From Rhodopseudomonas palustris (GTDB lineage Bacteria > Pseudomonadota > Alphaproteobacteria > Rhizobiales > Xanthobacteraceae): a stretch of DNA of 64,000 nt. The stretch is from positions 124,001 to 188,000 of the forward strand of contig NZ_QYYD01000002.1 in the NCBI RefSeq assembly GCF_003591005.1, in the 5' to 3' direction. Below are positions 50,284 through 59,425 of this stretch, in pieces. Made by a program: the position numbers and the translations under genes. The notes beneath the pieces were generated by a model. It was not told where the DNA came from, searched no databases, and saw only the letters and a program-made list of their open reading frames with translations. How positions within the stretch are numbered: the first letter of the stretch is position 1; each line of letters starts with the position of its first letter.

Positions 50284-51840
50284 TCAGCTCACGCGGCGTT
50301 CGCGATTGTCCCAATAGGGCTGGCGCAGCTCGCGTTTCAGGATCTTGCCGGCGCCGGACAGCGGCAGCGGCGTTTCGGTGATCTCGACGCTGCGCGGGCA
50401 CTTGTAGCCGGCGATCAGCGCCTTGCAGTGGGCGATCAGCTCGTCGGCCGTCACGCTGGCGCCGGCCTTGGTGACCACCACGGCGTGGACCTGTTCGCCC
50501 CAGGCGTCGTGCGGAATGCCGATCACGGCGCATTGCGCCACCGCCGGATGCTGCGCCACCGCGTTCTCGACCTCGACCGAGTACACATTCTCGCCGCCCG
50601 AGATGATCATGTCCTTGACGCGGTCAACGACGAAGACAAAACCGTGCTCGTCCATGTAGCCGCCGTCGCCGGTATGCATCCAGCCGCCGGCCAGCGCCCG
50701 CGCGGTTTCTTCGGGCCGCTCCCAATAGCCCATCATCACGTTGTCGCCGCGCACGCAGATCTCGCCGACCGTGCCGTACGGCAGCGGCTTGTCGTCGGCG
50801 TCGACAATGCGCACCTCGCAGCCGAGCGTGGCGCGGCCGGCGGCGCGCTGGCGACCCTTGGCCTTGCCGTCGCCGATATGCTCCTTCCAGTGCAGCAGCG
50901 TGGCGATGGGAGACAGTTCGGTCATGCCGTAGGCCTGGGTGAACTGCACATGCGGCAGCGCGGCGCTGGCGCGCGCCAGCACGGCTTCGCTGATCGGCGA
51001 GGCGCCGTAGACGATGTTCTTCAGCGACGACAGGTCGTAGTTCTTCAGCGCCGGATGATCGACCAGCATCTGGATCATGGTCGGCACCAGCAAAACGTCG
51101 GTGACGCGCTCGGTCTGCATCGCTTGCATCACGCCCTCCGGCGTGAACGACGGGATCATCACGTTGGAGCCGCCGGACAGCAGCAGCGAATACATCGCCG
51201 CGCCGTTGGCGAGGTGGAACATCGGCGCGGCGTGCAGATACACCGAGCTGCCGGGAAACAGGCCTTCGCCGAGCGCATTCAGCGCGTTGGCCATCAGGTT
51301 GCCGTGGCTCAGCATCACGCCCTTGGAGCGGCCGGTGGTGCCGCCGGTGTAGAAGATGCCGGCGAGATCATCGGCCTTCCGCATCGCGTCCGGGATCGGC
51401 TCGTGCGCCGCGATGACGTCTTCGTAGCTCCGCATGCCCTCTGGCACATCGCCGTCGTCGGCATAGATCATCGCCATGCCGGGGATTGCTTTCGCCAGCG
51501 TCACGCCGGTCGCGGCGAACGCCTTGTCGACCACCAGCGCGACGGCGCGGCAGTCTTTCAGCGCGTCCTCGTTCTCAAGCGCGCTCCAGCGGATGTTGAG
51601 CGGCACGATCACGCCGCCGCACCAGCCGGCGGCCAGATACATTTCGAGGTAGCGGTCGGAGTTCATCGCCAGAATAGCGACGCGTTCGCCTTCGCCGACA
51701 CCGAGCGCGCGCAGGCCGCTCGCGAGCCGCGCGACGCGGTCGCCGATTTCGCGCCAGTTGCGCTTGCGGCTGCCAAACACGGTGGCGGGGCCGTCCGCAT
51801 TGATCTGCAGCGCCCGCCGCAGGCCGTGAGTGATGTTCAT
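50284..51840 (-). CDS. Acyl-CoA ligase (ANL superfamily), fatty or aromatic acid
   Basis: 518 residues. P-loop FYTGGTTGRSKGVMLSH near residue 169, TEL motif AYGMTELSP, hinge TGDGGYMDEHGFVFVVDRVKDMIISGGENVYS and catalytic lysine in PLSGAGKILKREL. It is a FadD/long-chain or aryl type. It is transcribed with the TetR gene upstream (51870), which shares the strand. With thiolase, MaoC, SDR, ACAD and ECH genes nearby it probably activates the acid that this cluster degrades. Confidence 0.88.
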   Translation of the reverse strand: MNITHGLRRALQINADGPATVFGSRKRNWREIGDRVARLASGLRALGVGEGERVAILAMNSDRYLEMYLAAGWCGGVIVPLNIRWSALENEDALKDCRAVALVVDKAFAATGVTLAKAIPGMAMIYADDGDVPEGMRSYEDVIAAHEPIPDAMRKADDLAGIFYTGGTTGRSKGVMLSHGNLMANALNALGEGLFPGSSVYLHAAPMFHLANGAAMYSLLLSGGSNVMIPSFTPEGVMQAMQTERVTDVLLVPTMIQMLVDHPALKNYDLSSLKNIVYGASPISEAVLARASAALPHVQFTQAYGMTELSPIATLLHWKEHIGDGKAKGRQRAAGRATLGCEVRIVDADDKPLPYGTVGEICVRGDNVMMGYWERPEETARALAGGWMHTGDGGYMDEHGFVFVVDRVKDMIISGGENVYSVEVENAVAQHPAVAQCAVIGIPHDAWGEQVHAVVVTKAGASVTADELIAHCKALIAGYKCPRSVEITETPLPLSGAGKILKRELRQPYWDNRERRVS

Positions 51841-51869
51841 AAAGTCCTCCCTTGGTCTGTTTCTTGAGA

Positions 51870-52589
51870 TTATTTCTTCTTGCGTGAGGTGGGCGCCTTG
51901 GCGGTGCTCTTCTTGGTCTTGGTAGCAGATGTTCTCCCGGCTGGTCGTTTGCTCGTGGCTGCCGCAAGTCCTTCGGTCAGCCTCTCGGCGAAATCATCGG
52001 CGATCGCATCCGGCGTCAGTTCGCCGCCGCGCTGGTACCAATGCCCGATCCAGTTCAGCGACCCGGCGATGGCGAACGCCGCCATCTTCGGATCGCACGG
52101 CTTGATCGAGCCGTCGGCGATGCCCTCGGTGATGTAGCGGCGGAAGCTCTGGTCGATGCCGCGCTTGGCGGCCCGCACGGTTCTGGCATTGGCGGGGCTG
52201 AGATCGCGCGGATCGAACCGCACCAGGCTGGCGCCGAAATCCGTCGCCATCGTCTCCGCGTAGGAATGCACCAGCGCGCGCAGCTTGCCGAGGCCGTTCT
52301 GCCGGCTGCCGTCGATCGCGGCGATGAAGCCGTCGACCTGCTCCTGCCCCAGCGCCCAGCATTCGAACAGGATGTCCTCCTTGCTGCGAAAGTAGTTGTA
52401 CAGCGCCGGCTTGGTGATGTTCAGCCGCTCGGCGACCTCATTGAGCGTGGCGCGATGATAGCCCTGCTCGAGAAACAATTGCACGGCCGTGCGCAGCACC
52501 GCCTCGCGCTTTTCGTCGCGGGCGCGTCTGCGGTTCTCGAATGTCATCCAGGGAGAGGTCTGATCGTTGGCGGGGCGTCCGTCCATCAT
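51870..52589 (-). CDS. TetR-family regulator of the acyl-CoA cluster
   Basis: 239 residues. Helix-turn-helix AVQLFLEQGYHRATLNEVAERLNITKPALYNYFRSKEDILFE. The C-terminal tail is strongly basic (KRPAGRTSATKTKKSTAKAPTSRKKK-type, Lys/Arg/Thr/Ala), an unusual extension of about 30 residues that may add nonspecific DNA affinity. It is divergent from the thiolase gene and precedes the ligase by 29 bases. It is probably an acyl-CoA-responsive repressor. Confidence 0.87.
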   Translation of the reverse strand: MMDGRPANDQTSPWMTFENRRRARDEKREAVLRTAVQLFLEQGYHRATLNEVAERLNITKPALYNYFRSKEDILFECWALGQEQVDGFIAAIDGSRQNGLGKLRALVHSYAETMATDFGASLVRFDPRDLSPANARTVRAAKRGIDQSFRRYITEGIADGSIKPCDPKMAAFAIAGSLNWIGHWYQRGGELTPDAIADDFAERLTEGLAAATSKRPAGRTSATKTKKSTAKAPTSRKKK

Positions 52590-52636
52590 GCATCCGTCAA
52601 GCGGCCGCCGGTTGACTCCGGCGACGGTGACTTATA

Positions 52637-52670
52637 TTACTCACGGGTAAGAAAAAGTCCAACGAGTAAG
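52637..52670. promoter_or_regulatory. TetR operator candidate in the thiolase promoter
   Basis: TTACTCACGGGTAA at 52637-52650 is an imperfect palindrome in the TetR/thiolase divergent spacer. A further half-site CGAGTAAG follows at 52663-52670, matching the arm CTTACTCG in reverse. It lies about 20-50 bases before the thiolase ATG. Confidence 0.4.
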
Positions 52671-52685
52671 ATTGGGAGAGATCAG

Positions 52686-53870
52686 ATGGCTGCACCCGTC
52701 TATGTCGCCGGCGTCGGCATGATTCCGTTCATGAAGCCGGGCGCCAGCGAGCCCTATCACCTGATGGGTGCCGAGGCGGCGCGCCGCGCGCTCAGCGATG
52801 CTGGTGTCGGTTACGACGCCATCGAGCAGGCCTTCGTCGGCTACGTCTACGGCGACTCTACCTGCGGCCAGCGCGCGCTGTATCAGGTCGGCATGACCGG
52901 CGTGCCGATCGTCAACGTCAACAACAACTGCTCGACCGGCTCCACCGCTTTGTATCTGGCGCGGCAGGCGATCGCATCCGGCGCGGCGGATTGCGTGCTG
53001 GCGCTCGGCTTCGAGCAGATGAAGCCCGGCGCGCTCGGCACCGTGTTCGCCGACCGCCCCAGCGCGTTCGAGGATTTCGACGCTGCCGCCGATCGGCTGA
53101 TCGATGCGCCCGGCATTCCGCTGGCGCTGCGCTACTTCGGCGGCGCCGGCCTCAGCCACATGCAGAAGCACGGCACGCCGCTGTCGTCTTTCGCCAAGGT
53201 GCGCGCCAAGGCGAGCCGCCACGCGGCGAAGAACCCGCTGGCGTTGTTCCGCAAGGAAGTCACCGCCGACGACGTACTCGGCGATCAGGTGATCTGGCCG
53301 GGCGTGATGACACGGCTGATGGCCTGCCCGCCGACCTGCGGCGGCGCCGCCGCGGTGCTGGTGTCGGAAGCCTTCGCCAAGAAGCACGGCCTCGCTACCA
53401 ACGTCCGCATCGCCGCGCAGGCGATGACCACCGATACGTCCTCGACCTTCGATGCGGGCGACATGATGCGGGTGGTCGGCTACGACATGGCGCGCGCCGC
53501 AGCCAACAAGGTCTACGAGCAGGCCGGCGTCGGCCCCAGCGACATCGACGTCGTCGAGCTGCACGATTGCTTCGCGCATAACGAGCTGATCACCTACGAG
53601 GCGCTCGGCCTCTGCCCCGAAGGCGGCGCCGAGAAGTTCATCGACGACGGCGACAACACCTATGGCGGCAAGTTTGTCACCAATCCGTCGGGAGGTCTGC
53701 TGTCGAAGGGGCATCCGCTCGGCGCCACTGGCCTCGCGCAGTGCTACGAATTGACGCGGCAGCTGCGCGGCACCGCGGAAGCCACCCAGGTCGAAGGCGC
53801 CAAGCGCGCCCTGCAGCACAATCTCGGCCTCGGCGGCGCCTGCGTCGTCACGCTGTACGAACGCGCCTGA
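52686..53870 (+). CDS. Thiolase-family acetyl-CoA acyltransferase (SCP-x-like)
   Basis: 394 residues from ATG 52686. The nucleophile cysteine is in NVNNNCSTGSTALYLA. The late motifs VVELHDCFAHNELITYEALGL and NPSGGLLSKGHPLGATGLAQ carry the catalytic His and are typical of the sterol-carrier-protein-x/thiolase type. It would cleave 3-ketoacyl-CoA. First gene of a rightward unit with two MaoC genes. Confidence 0.88.
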   Translation: MAAPVYVAGVGMIPFMKPGASEPYHLMGAEAARRALSDAGVGYDAIEQAFVGYVYGDSTCGQRALYQVGMTGVPIVNVNNNCSTGSTALYLARQAIASGAADCVLALGFEQMKPGALGTVFADRPSAFEDFDAAADRLIDAPGIPLALRYFGGAGLSHMQKHGTPLSSFAKVRAKASRHAAKNPLALFRKEVTADDVLGDQVIWPGVMTRLMACPPTCGGAAAVLVSEAFAKKHGLATNVRIAAQAMTTDTSSTFDAGDMMRVVGYDMARAAANKVYEQAGVGPSDIDVVELHDCFAHNELITYEALGLCPEGGAEKFIDDGDNTYGGKFVTNPSGGLLSKGHPLGATGLAQCYELTRQLRGTAEATQVEGAKRALQHNLGLGGACVVTLYERA

Positions 53871-53878
53871 GCGTCATC

Positions 53879-54325
53879 ATGGTCGATCAATCCGCTGTCG
53901 GTCACCGGTTCACGCCGGTGACCGCCGATGTCGAGCCGGGCCGTCTGCGCTACTTCTTCGAGACGCTCGGCGAGAGCAATTTGGTGTATCGCGACGCCGC
54001 CGCGGCCGAGGCCGCCGGCTACAAGGGCATCCCGATTCCGCCGACCTATCTGTTCTGTCTGGAGATGCTCGACAACGACAAGCCGTTCGAATTCCTGACG
54101 GCGCTCGATATCGATCTCGGCAAGGTGCTGCACGGTGAGCAGAGCTTTACCTATCACGCCCCCGTCGTGGTCGGCGACAAGCTGACCTTTCAGTCGAGCG
54201 TAGCCAGCGTCGCTGACAAGAAAGGCGGCGCCATGACGCTGATCGTGGTCGAGACCGCGGTCACCAATCAGCACGGCGTCCATGTGGCCGACACGGCCCG
54301 GACGATCGTCGTTCGTAACGGGTGA
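53879..54325 (+). CDS. MaoC-type dehydratase N-terminal domain protein (probable non-catalytic partner)
   Basis: 148 residues from ATG 53879. Hot-dog protein of the FAS1-like/HDE group: ESNLVYRDAAAAEAAGYKGIPIPPTYLFCLEM. The D-x-N-P-x-H hydratase motif is absent. The following gene, which starts in its stop, has it. Together they resemble two-subunit enoyl-CoA hydratases where only one partner is catalytic. Confidence 0.8.
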   Translation: MVDQSAVGHRFTPVTADVEPGRLRYFFETLGESNLVYRDAAAAEAAGYKGIPIPPTYLFCLEMLDNDKPFEFLTALDIDLGKVLHGEQSFTYHAPVVVGDKLTFQSSVASVADKKGGAMTLIVVETAVTNQHGVHVADTARTIVVRNG

Positions 54326-54741
54326 ACGCGATGACTGGTACCAACACAGCGGCGGTCGGCGACCGCGTGGTGCACAAGCAGTTTCCGGCGATCAGCCGGC
54401 ATCGGCTGGCGTTGTATTGCGGCGCCTCGGGCGACCACAATCCGATCCATGTCGATATCGACTTCGCCGAGGCGTCTGGGTTTCCCGACGTATTCAGCCA
54501 CGGCATGCTGGTGATGGGCTATCTCGGCCAGTCGCTGAGCGACGCGTTTCCGCCGGACCGGATCCGCGCCTTCTCGACGCGCTTTGCGGCGATCACCCAG
54601 GTCGGGGCCGAGCTGACCTGCGAGGGCACAATCGCTGAGCTGTTCGAAGCCGGCGGCGAACGCCGCGCCCGCATCGCGCTCACTACCAAAGACCAGCACG
54701 GCGAGACCAAGCTCGCCGGCGAGGCCGTGGTGGCTCTTTAG
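54322..54741 (+). CDS. MaoC-like enoyl-CoA hydratase (catalytic partner)
   Basis: 139 residues from GTG 54322 (GTGA overlap) or ATG 54331. Hydratase-2 motif YCGASGDHNPIHVDIDFAEASGFPDVFSHGMLVMGYL with catalytic Asp/His. It would hydrate enoyl-CoA to the (R)-hydroxy form. It probably forms a heterodimer with the preceding protein. Confidence 0.85.
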   Translation: MNAMTGTNTAAVGDRVVHKQFPAISRHRLALYCGASGDHNPIHVDIDFAEASGFPDVFSHGMLVMGYLGQSLSDAFPPDRIRAFSTRFAAITQVGAELTCEGTIAELFEAGGERRARIALTTKDQHGETKLAGEAVVAL

Positions 54742-54752
54742 TACCGATCATC

Positions 54753-54882
54753 CGTCATGGCCGGGCTCGTCCCGGCCATCCACGCCTTCTCTTGTGACAT
54801 CGGCCGCAAGGCGTGGATGCCCGGGCCTTCGCCGCGCCGAAGCGGCTTCGGCCGCGCAGGCGGGACAAGCCCGGCCATGACG
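54753..54882 (+). repeat. Palindromic repeat, copy 3 (variant with longer right half)
   Basis: It starts like copy 1 (CGTCATGGCCGGGCTCGTCC ... ATCCACGCCTT). After AAGGCGTGGATGCCCGGG comes an extra GC-rich stretch (about 54835-54862) containing its own hairpin GCCGAAGC/GCTTCGGC. It ends with GGGACAAGCCCGGCCATGACG, the left-type arm. It fills the gap between the MaoC and SDR genes. Confidence 0.75.
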
Positions 54883-54924
54883 ACACACTCATAAATCCCT
54901 GAACCAGGATCTGAAGGAAATCAG

Positions 54925-55752
54925 ATGTCCAAACTGCAAGGCAAGGTGGCGCTGGTCACCGGATCGGGCCGCGGCATCGGCCGCGCCATTGCGCTCAAGC
55001 TCGCCAGCGAAGGCGCGCGCGTCGTCGTCAACGATCTCGACGATGCGCCGGGCGACGCTGTCGCAGCCGAGATCAAGGCCGCCGCCGGTCAGGCGATCGC
55101 CATCAATGGCAGCGTGTCGGAGCCGGGCTTCGCCGACCGCTTCGTCGGCGCGGCGGTGGAGCAGTTCGGCGGCCTCGACATCATCGTCAACAATGCCGGC
55201 TACACCTGGGACTCGACGATCCAGAAAATGACCGACGAGCAGTTCCAGGCGATGCTCGACGTGCATCTGGTGGCACCGTTCCGCATCCTGCGCGCTGCCG
55301 CGGAGCCGATCCGCATCTTCGCCAAGAAGGAAGCCGAGGCAGGGCAGGAGGTGTTCCGTAAGGTGGTCAACATCTCCTCGATCGCCGGGCTCTACGGCAA
55401 CGCCGGCCAGGCCAGCTACTCGTCGGCGAAAGCGTCGCTGATCGGGCTGACGCGGACGCTGTGCAAGGAGTGGGGCCGCTACAAGGTCAACGTCAATTGC
55501 GTCGCCTTCGGCTTAATCGCCACCCGCCTGACGCAGCCGATCGAAGCGCAGCAGAAGACCATCGACGTCGCCGGCCGCGACATCAAGGTCGGCGTGCAGC
55601 CGCAACTGCTCGACGCCATGGCGCGGATGATCCCGCTCGGCCGCGGCGGTACGCCGGAAGAAGCGGCCGACGCCGTTTATCTGTTCTGCAGCCCGGAATC
55701 GAACTACATCAGTGGGCAGGTCGTCGTCTGTGGCGGCGGACTTATTCTGTAG
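54925..55752 (+). CDS. Short-chain dehydrogenase/reductase, 3-hydroxyacyl-CoA type
   Basis: 275 residues. NAD-binding TGSGRGIG near residue 14, NNAG at IIVNNAGYTWDS, catalytic Ser in VVNISSIAG and Tyr/Lys in YSSAK. A FabG/HSD17B4-like classical SDR. An insertion around residues 128-145 (IRIFAKKEAEAGQEVF) is longer than in FabG. It probably oxidises the hydroxyacyl-CoA formed by the MaoC pair. Confidence 0.87.
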   Translation: MSKLQGKVALVTGSGRGIGRAIALKLASEGARVVVNDLDDAPGDAVAAEIKAAAGQAIAINGSVSEPGFADRFVGAAVEQFGGLDIIVNNAGYTWDSTIQKMTDEQFQAMLDVHLVAPFRILRAAAEPIRIFAKKEAEAGQEVFRKVVNISSIAGLYGNAGQASYSSAKASLIGLTRTLCKEWGRYKVNVNCVAFGLIATRLTQPIEAQQKTIDVAGRDIKVGVQPQLLDAMARMIPLGRGGTPEEAADAVYLFCSPESNYISGQVVVCGGGLIL

Positions 55753-55761
55753 CGAGGAAAA

Positions 55762-56907
55762 ATGCAGTACCGATCGCCCTGGATGACCGAGGAGCTGGAG
55801 GCGTTCCGCCACCAGTTTCGCAAGTTCTTGGAAAAGGACCTGGCGCCGCACGCCGAGAAATGGCGCAAGCAGAAGATGGTCGATCGCTCCGCCTGGCTGA
55901 AGCTCGGCGAGATGGGCGCGCTGGTGCCGAGCGTGCCGGAAGAGTATGGCGGGCTCGGCGCGAGCTTCGCCTATGACGCGGCGATCTTCGAGGACATGGA
56001 GTCGATCGTGCCGGAAGTGCTGTCCGGCGTCACCGTGTCGAGCGGCATCGTCGCGCACTACATCCTGAACTACGGCTCGGAAGCGCAGAAGCAGCGCTGG
56101 CTGCCGGCGATGGCGCGCGGCGAACTGATCGGCGGCATCGCCATGACCGAGCCCGGCACCGGCTCGGACCTGCAGAGCGTGCGCACCACCGCCAAGCTCG
56201 ACGGCGACACTTACGTCATCAACGGCCAGAAGACCTTCATCACCAACGGCCAGAACGCCGATCTGATCATCGTGGTGGCGCGCACCGGCGGGCCGGGCGC
56301 CAAGGGGCTGTCGCTGATCGCGATGGAGACCAAGGACAATCCCGGCTTCAAGCGCGGCCGTAACCTCGACAAGATCGGCCTGCACGCCTCCGACACGTCC
56401 GAGCTGTTCTTCGAAAACGCCGTCGCGCCGAAGGAGAACCTGCTCGGCGGCGAGGAGGGCAAAGGCTTCGTCCAGTTGATGCAGCAACTGCCGCAGGAGC
56501 GGCTGATCATCGCGGTCGGCGCGGTGGCGGCGATGGAGCGCGCGGTCAAGCTGACCACGGACTACACGCGCGAGCGCAAGGCGTTCGGCCAGCCGATCCT
56601 CGACTTCCAGAACACCGCCTTTAAGCTCGCCGAGCGCAAGACCGAAGCGTTCATCGCCCGCGTGTTCGTCGATTTCTGCATCGAGCGACTGATCGCCGGC
56701 GATCTGGATGCAGTGACAGCGTCGATGGCGAAGTGGTGGACGACGCAGAAGCAGGTCGAGACCGTCGACGAATGCCTGCAACTGCATGGCGGCTACGGCT
56801 ACATGCAGGAGTATCCGATCGGCCGGATGTTCGTTGATTCACGCATCCAGAAGATCTACGGCGGCACCAACGAAGTGATGAAGCTGCTGATCGCGCGGTC
56901 GCTGTAA
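55762..56907 (+). CDS. Acyl-CoA dehydrogenase, long-chain (LCAD)-like
   Basis: 381 residues. FAD/substrate motifs IAMTEPGTGSDLQSVRTTA and TFITNGQNADLIIVVAR. The C-terminal loop reads YGGTNEVMK rather than YEGT, so the usual MCAD glutamate is missing. As in LCAD and isovaleryl-CoA dehydrogenase, the base is probably Glu246 in LPQERLIIA. Substrates are likely long or branched acyl-CoAs. Nine bases after the SDR gene. Confidence 0.9.
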   Translation: MQYRSPWMTEELEAFRHQFRKFLEKDLAPHAEKWRKQKMVDRSAWLKLGEMGALVPSVPEEYGGLGASFAYDAAIFEDMESIVPEVLSGVTVSSGIVAHYILNYGSEAQKQRWLPAMARGELIGGIAMTEPGTGSDLQSVRTTAKLDGDTYVINGQKTFITNGQNADLIIVVARTGGPGAKGLSLIAMETKDNPGFKRGRNLDKIGLHASDTSELFFENAVAPKENLLGGEEGKGFVQLMQQLPQERLIIAVGAVAAMERAVKLTTDYTRERKAFGQPILDFQNTAFKLAERKTEAFIARVFVDFCIERLIAGDLDAVTASMAKWWTTQKQVETVDECLQLHGGYGYMQEYPIGRMFVDSRIQKIYGGTNEVMKLLIARSL

Positions 56908-56939
56908 GCAAGCGTGGGCACAGGGCAGGGAGAGACGGC

Positions 56940-57716
56940 ATGGCGTGGGTGAAGTCGGAGACGCGCGGCGCGGTCGCGGTGCTGACGCTCGATAATCCCG
57001 AGCAGTACAACGCGATGCGCCCCGGCCTGCTCGCCGATCTCAACGCGGCGCTGGACGCCGCGCTGGCGGATGCGTCGGTGCGGGCGCTGCTGCTCACCGG
57101 CGCCGGCAAAGGCTTCTGCGCCGGCGCGCAGCTCGGCGGCGAGACCTTCGATGCCGGTGCCAATGTCGCGCCATGGATGCGCGCCGAGCTCAGCCCATTG
57201 CTGGAGAAGATGCGCGGCGCGAACAAGCCGATCGTCGTTGCCGTCAACGGCCCGGCCGCCGGTGCCGGTGTCGGCCTCGCGCTTGCCGGCGATATCGTGC
57301 TGGCGGCGCGGTCGGCGAAGTTTGTGCTCAGCTTCGTCAAGCTCGGCGCTGCGCTCGATGCCGGCACCTCGCTGTTCCTGCAGCGCTCGATCGGTGTGGC
57401 GCGCGCCCGCGCGCTGGCGCTACTCGGTCGGCCGCTGAGCGCCGAGCAGGCGGCGGAGTGGGGGCTGATCTTCCAGACCGTCGATGACGCCGCGCTGATG
57501 ACCGAGGCAATGGCGATCGCCGAGCAACTGGCGAGCGGCCCGCCGATCAGCATCGGCCTGATCAAGGCGCAGATCGAACGCGCCTGGGACGCGTCCTTGG
57601 CGGACACGCTCGACGACGAGGCCGAGCGCCAGGGCCAGGCCTTCGTCACCGCTGACCTCCGCGAAGGCGCCGCCGCCTTCGTCGAAAAACGCGCGGCGCG
57701 GTTCACCGGGCGATAG
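56940..57716 (+). CDS. Enoyl-CoA hydratase/isomerase family protein (PaaG-like)
   Basis: 258 residues. Crotonase-fold oxyanion hole GKGFCAGAQLGG and AGAGVGLALAGDIVLAA. The catalytic loop KLGAALDAGTSLFLQRSIG carries an Asp where PaaG-type isomerases have one, and no second Glu, so isomerisation rather than hydration is possible. Last gene of the rightward acyl-CoA unit. Repeat copy 4 follows. Confidence 0.87.
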   Translation: MAWVKSETRGAVAVLTLDNPEQYNAMRPGLLADLNAALDAALADASVRALLLTGAGKGFCAGAQLGGETFDAGANVAPWMRAELSPLLEKMRGANKPIVVAVNGPAAGAGVGLALAGDIVLAARSAKFVLSFVKLGAALDAGTSLFLQRSIGVARARALALLGRPLSAEQAAEWGLIFQTVDDAALMTEAMAIAEQLASGPPISIGLIKAQIERAWDASLADTLDDEAERQGQAFVTADLREGAAAFVEKRAARFTGR

Positions 57717-57740
57717 CTCGCCCGGCACTTCATCTCCACT

Positions 57741-57830
57741 CGTCATGCCCGGCCTCGTGCCGGGCATCCACGCCTTGCTGACGGAGATGCAACAAAGGCG
57801 TGGATGGCCGGGACAAGCCCGGCCATGACG
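57741..57830 (-). repeat. Palindromic repeat, copy 4
   Basis: 90 bp from CGTCATGCCCGGCCTCGTGC to GGGACAAGCCCGGCCATGACG, in the same orientation as copy 2 and opposite to copies 1, 3 and 5. It lies in the spacer between the convergent ECH and ligase genes and can fold in both transcripts. Confidence 0.8.
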
Positions 57831-57898
57831 GAGTTTGCGGCGAACTAAGCGACCTGAACTGACGCTGCGGATTTGTTCGCTTGCGAAGGAAGACTGCG

Positions 57899-59425
57899 TT
57901 AGGCGTCTGCCGTCTCCCGTGTCAGAAACCGCTCGCGTAGCGTCGGCTTGTGCACCTTGCCGGTGGCGTTGCGGGGCAGGGCTTCGACGAAGATCACGCG
58001 CTGCGGGCATTTGAAGCGCGCCAGCCGCTCGCGGCAATGTGCGTGCAGCGTCGTCTCGGGTAATTCGTGGCCGCTTTTCACCGCGATGATCGCCACGCCG
58101 GTTTCGCCCCATTGCGGATCCGGCGCCCCGATAACAGCCGCTTCGGCGATCTCGGACAGCTGATACAGCACGTCCTCGACCTCGGCCGGATAGACGTTCT
58201 CGCCACCCGAGATGTACATGTCCTTGGTGCGGTCGACGATGTAGTAGAAGCCTTCCTCATCGACGCGCGCCGCGTCGCCGGTGTGCAGCCAGCCGTCGGT
58301 GAAGCTGGTGCGGTTGGCGTCAGGGCGATTCCAATAGCCGGGCGTAATGTTCGGGCCCTTGACCCAGAGTTCGCCCATCTCGCCGGGCGCGACCAACTCA
58401 CCGTCCGGCCCGACAATCTTCAACTCCGCATGGAGCACCGGCTTGCCGGCCGAGCCGGCCTTGCGCGCGGCGTCGTCGGCATCCAGCATCAGCACGGCCG
58501 GGCTGGTCTCGGTCATGCCGTAGCCCTGCATCAGCACGCAGCCGCGGTCTTGCCAGATCTTCAAGAGCGGCACCGGCATCGGCGCGCCGCCGACGCCGGC
58601 AACCTGCAGTCGCGACAAGTCGGTGCTGGCGAACGCCGGATGCTGACACATGAATTGATAGATCGATGGCACGCCGAAGAAATGCGTCAGGCCGATGCTG
58701 GCATCGCCGATCAGTCGCAGCGTTTCGGCGGGATCGAACGCGCGCATCAGCAACACCGTGCCGCCGGCGTGCAGCACCGGATTGGTGTAGCAGTTCAGCC
58801 CGCCGGTGTGGAACAGCGGCATCACGCAGAGAAACACGGTGCGCTGCGAGATGAAGGTCGGGATGCCGAGATTGACCGCGTTGATGAAGGTCATGCCGTG
58901 CGTGATCATGGCGCCCTTCGGTTTGCCGGTGGTACCGGACGTGTACATGATGGTCGAGACGTCATCGAGCGTCACCGCTTCGGTACGAGCGAGCCGGGGC
59001 GAGGCGGCGAGCGCGGCCTCATACGGCGCGCCGAATTGCAGCAGACGCGGAATGCTGCACTTGCCCTGCAGCTCGCCGGCCATCGCGACGAAATCATTGT
59101 CGTGCGCCAGCACGCGCGGCGCGGCATCGCCGACGATGAAAGCGAGTTCGTGCACCGTCAGCCGCACATTCAGCGGCACGAAGATCGCACCTAAGCGGAA
59201 GCAGGCGAACTGCACTTCGAGCGTATCGGAAGTGTTGGCGGCCAGCACCGCGACGCGGTCGCCGCGGCCGACTCCAAGCGTTTGGAGATGCGCAGCGAGC
59301 CGATCGACGCGCTCGTCGAGAGCACCGTAACTGTGCCGGCGCTGCGTCGCCAGATCCACCACAGCGGTGCGATCCGGCCGGACCTCGGCATGGTGAGCGA
59401 TCCAGTCGTAATAGGCGAATGCCAT
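57899..59425 (-). CDS. Acyl-CoA synthetase (FadD-like, ANL superfamily)
   Basis: 508 residues from ATG 59425 after GGGAGGAC. P-loop IMYTSGTTGKPKGAMITHG, YGMTETSP, TGDAARVDEEGFYYIVDRTKDMYISGGENVYP and the catalytic lysine in PRNATGKVHK. Clearly related to the ligase at 50284 but a different enzyme. It is convergent with the ECH unit. It is probably the second activating enzyme of the same catabolic region. Confidence 0.88.
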   Translation of the reverse strand: MAFAYYDWIAHHAEVRPDRTAVVDLATQRRHSYGALDERVDRLAAHLQTLGVGRGDRVAVLAANTSDTLEVQFACFRLGAIFVPLNVRLTVHELAFIVGDAAPRVLAHDNDFVAMAGELQGKCSIPRLLQFGAPYEAALAASPRLARTEAVTLDDVSTIMYTSGTTGKPKGAMITHGMTFINAVNLGIPTFISQRTVFLCVMPLFHTGGLNCYTNPVLHAGGTVLLMRAFDPAETLRLIGDASIGLTHFFGVPSIYQFMCQHPAFASTDLSRLQVAGVGGAPMPVPLLKIWQDRGCVLMQGYGMTETSPAVLMLDADDAARKAGSAGKPVLHAELKIVGPDGELVAPGEMGELWVKGPNITPGYWNRPDANRTSFTDGWLHTGDAARVDEEGFYYIVDRTKDMYISGGENVYPAEVEDVLYQLSEIAEAAVIGAPDPQWGETGVAIIAVKSGHELPETTLHAHCRERLARFKCPQRVIFVEALPRNATGKVHKPTLRERFLTRETADA

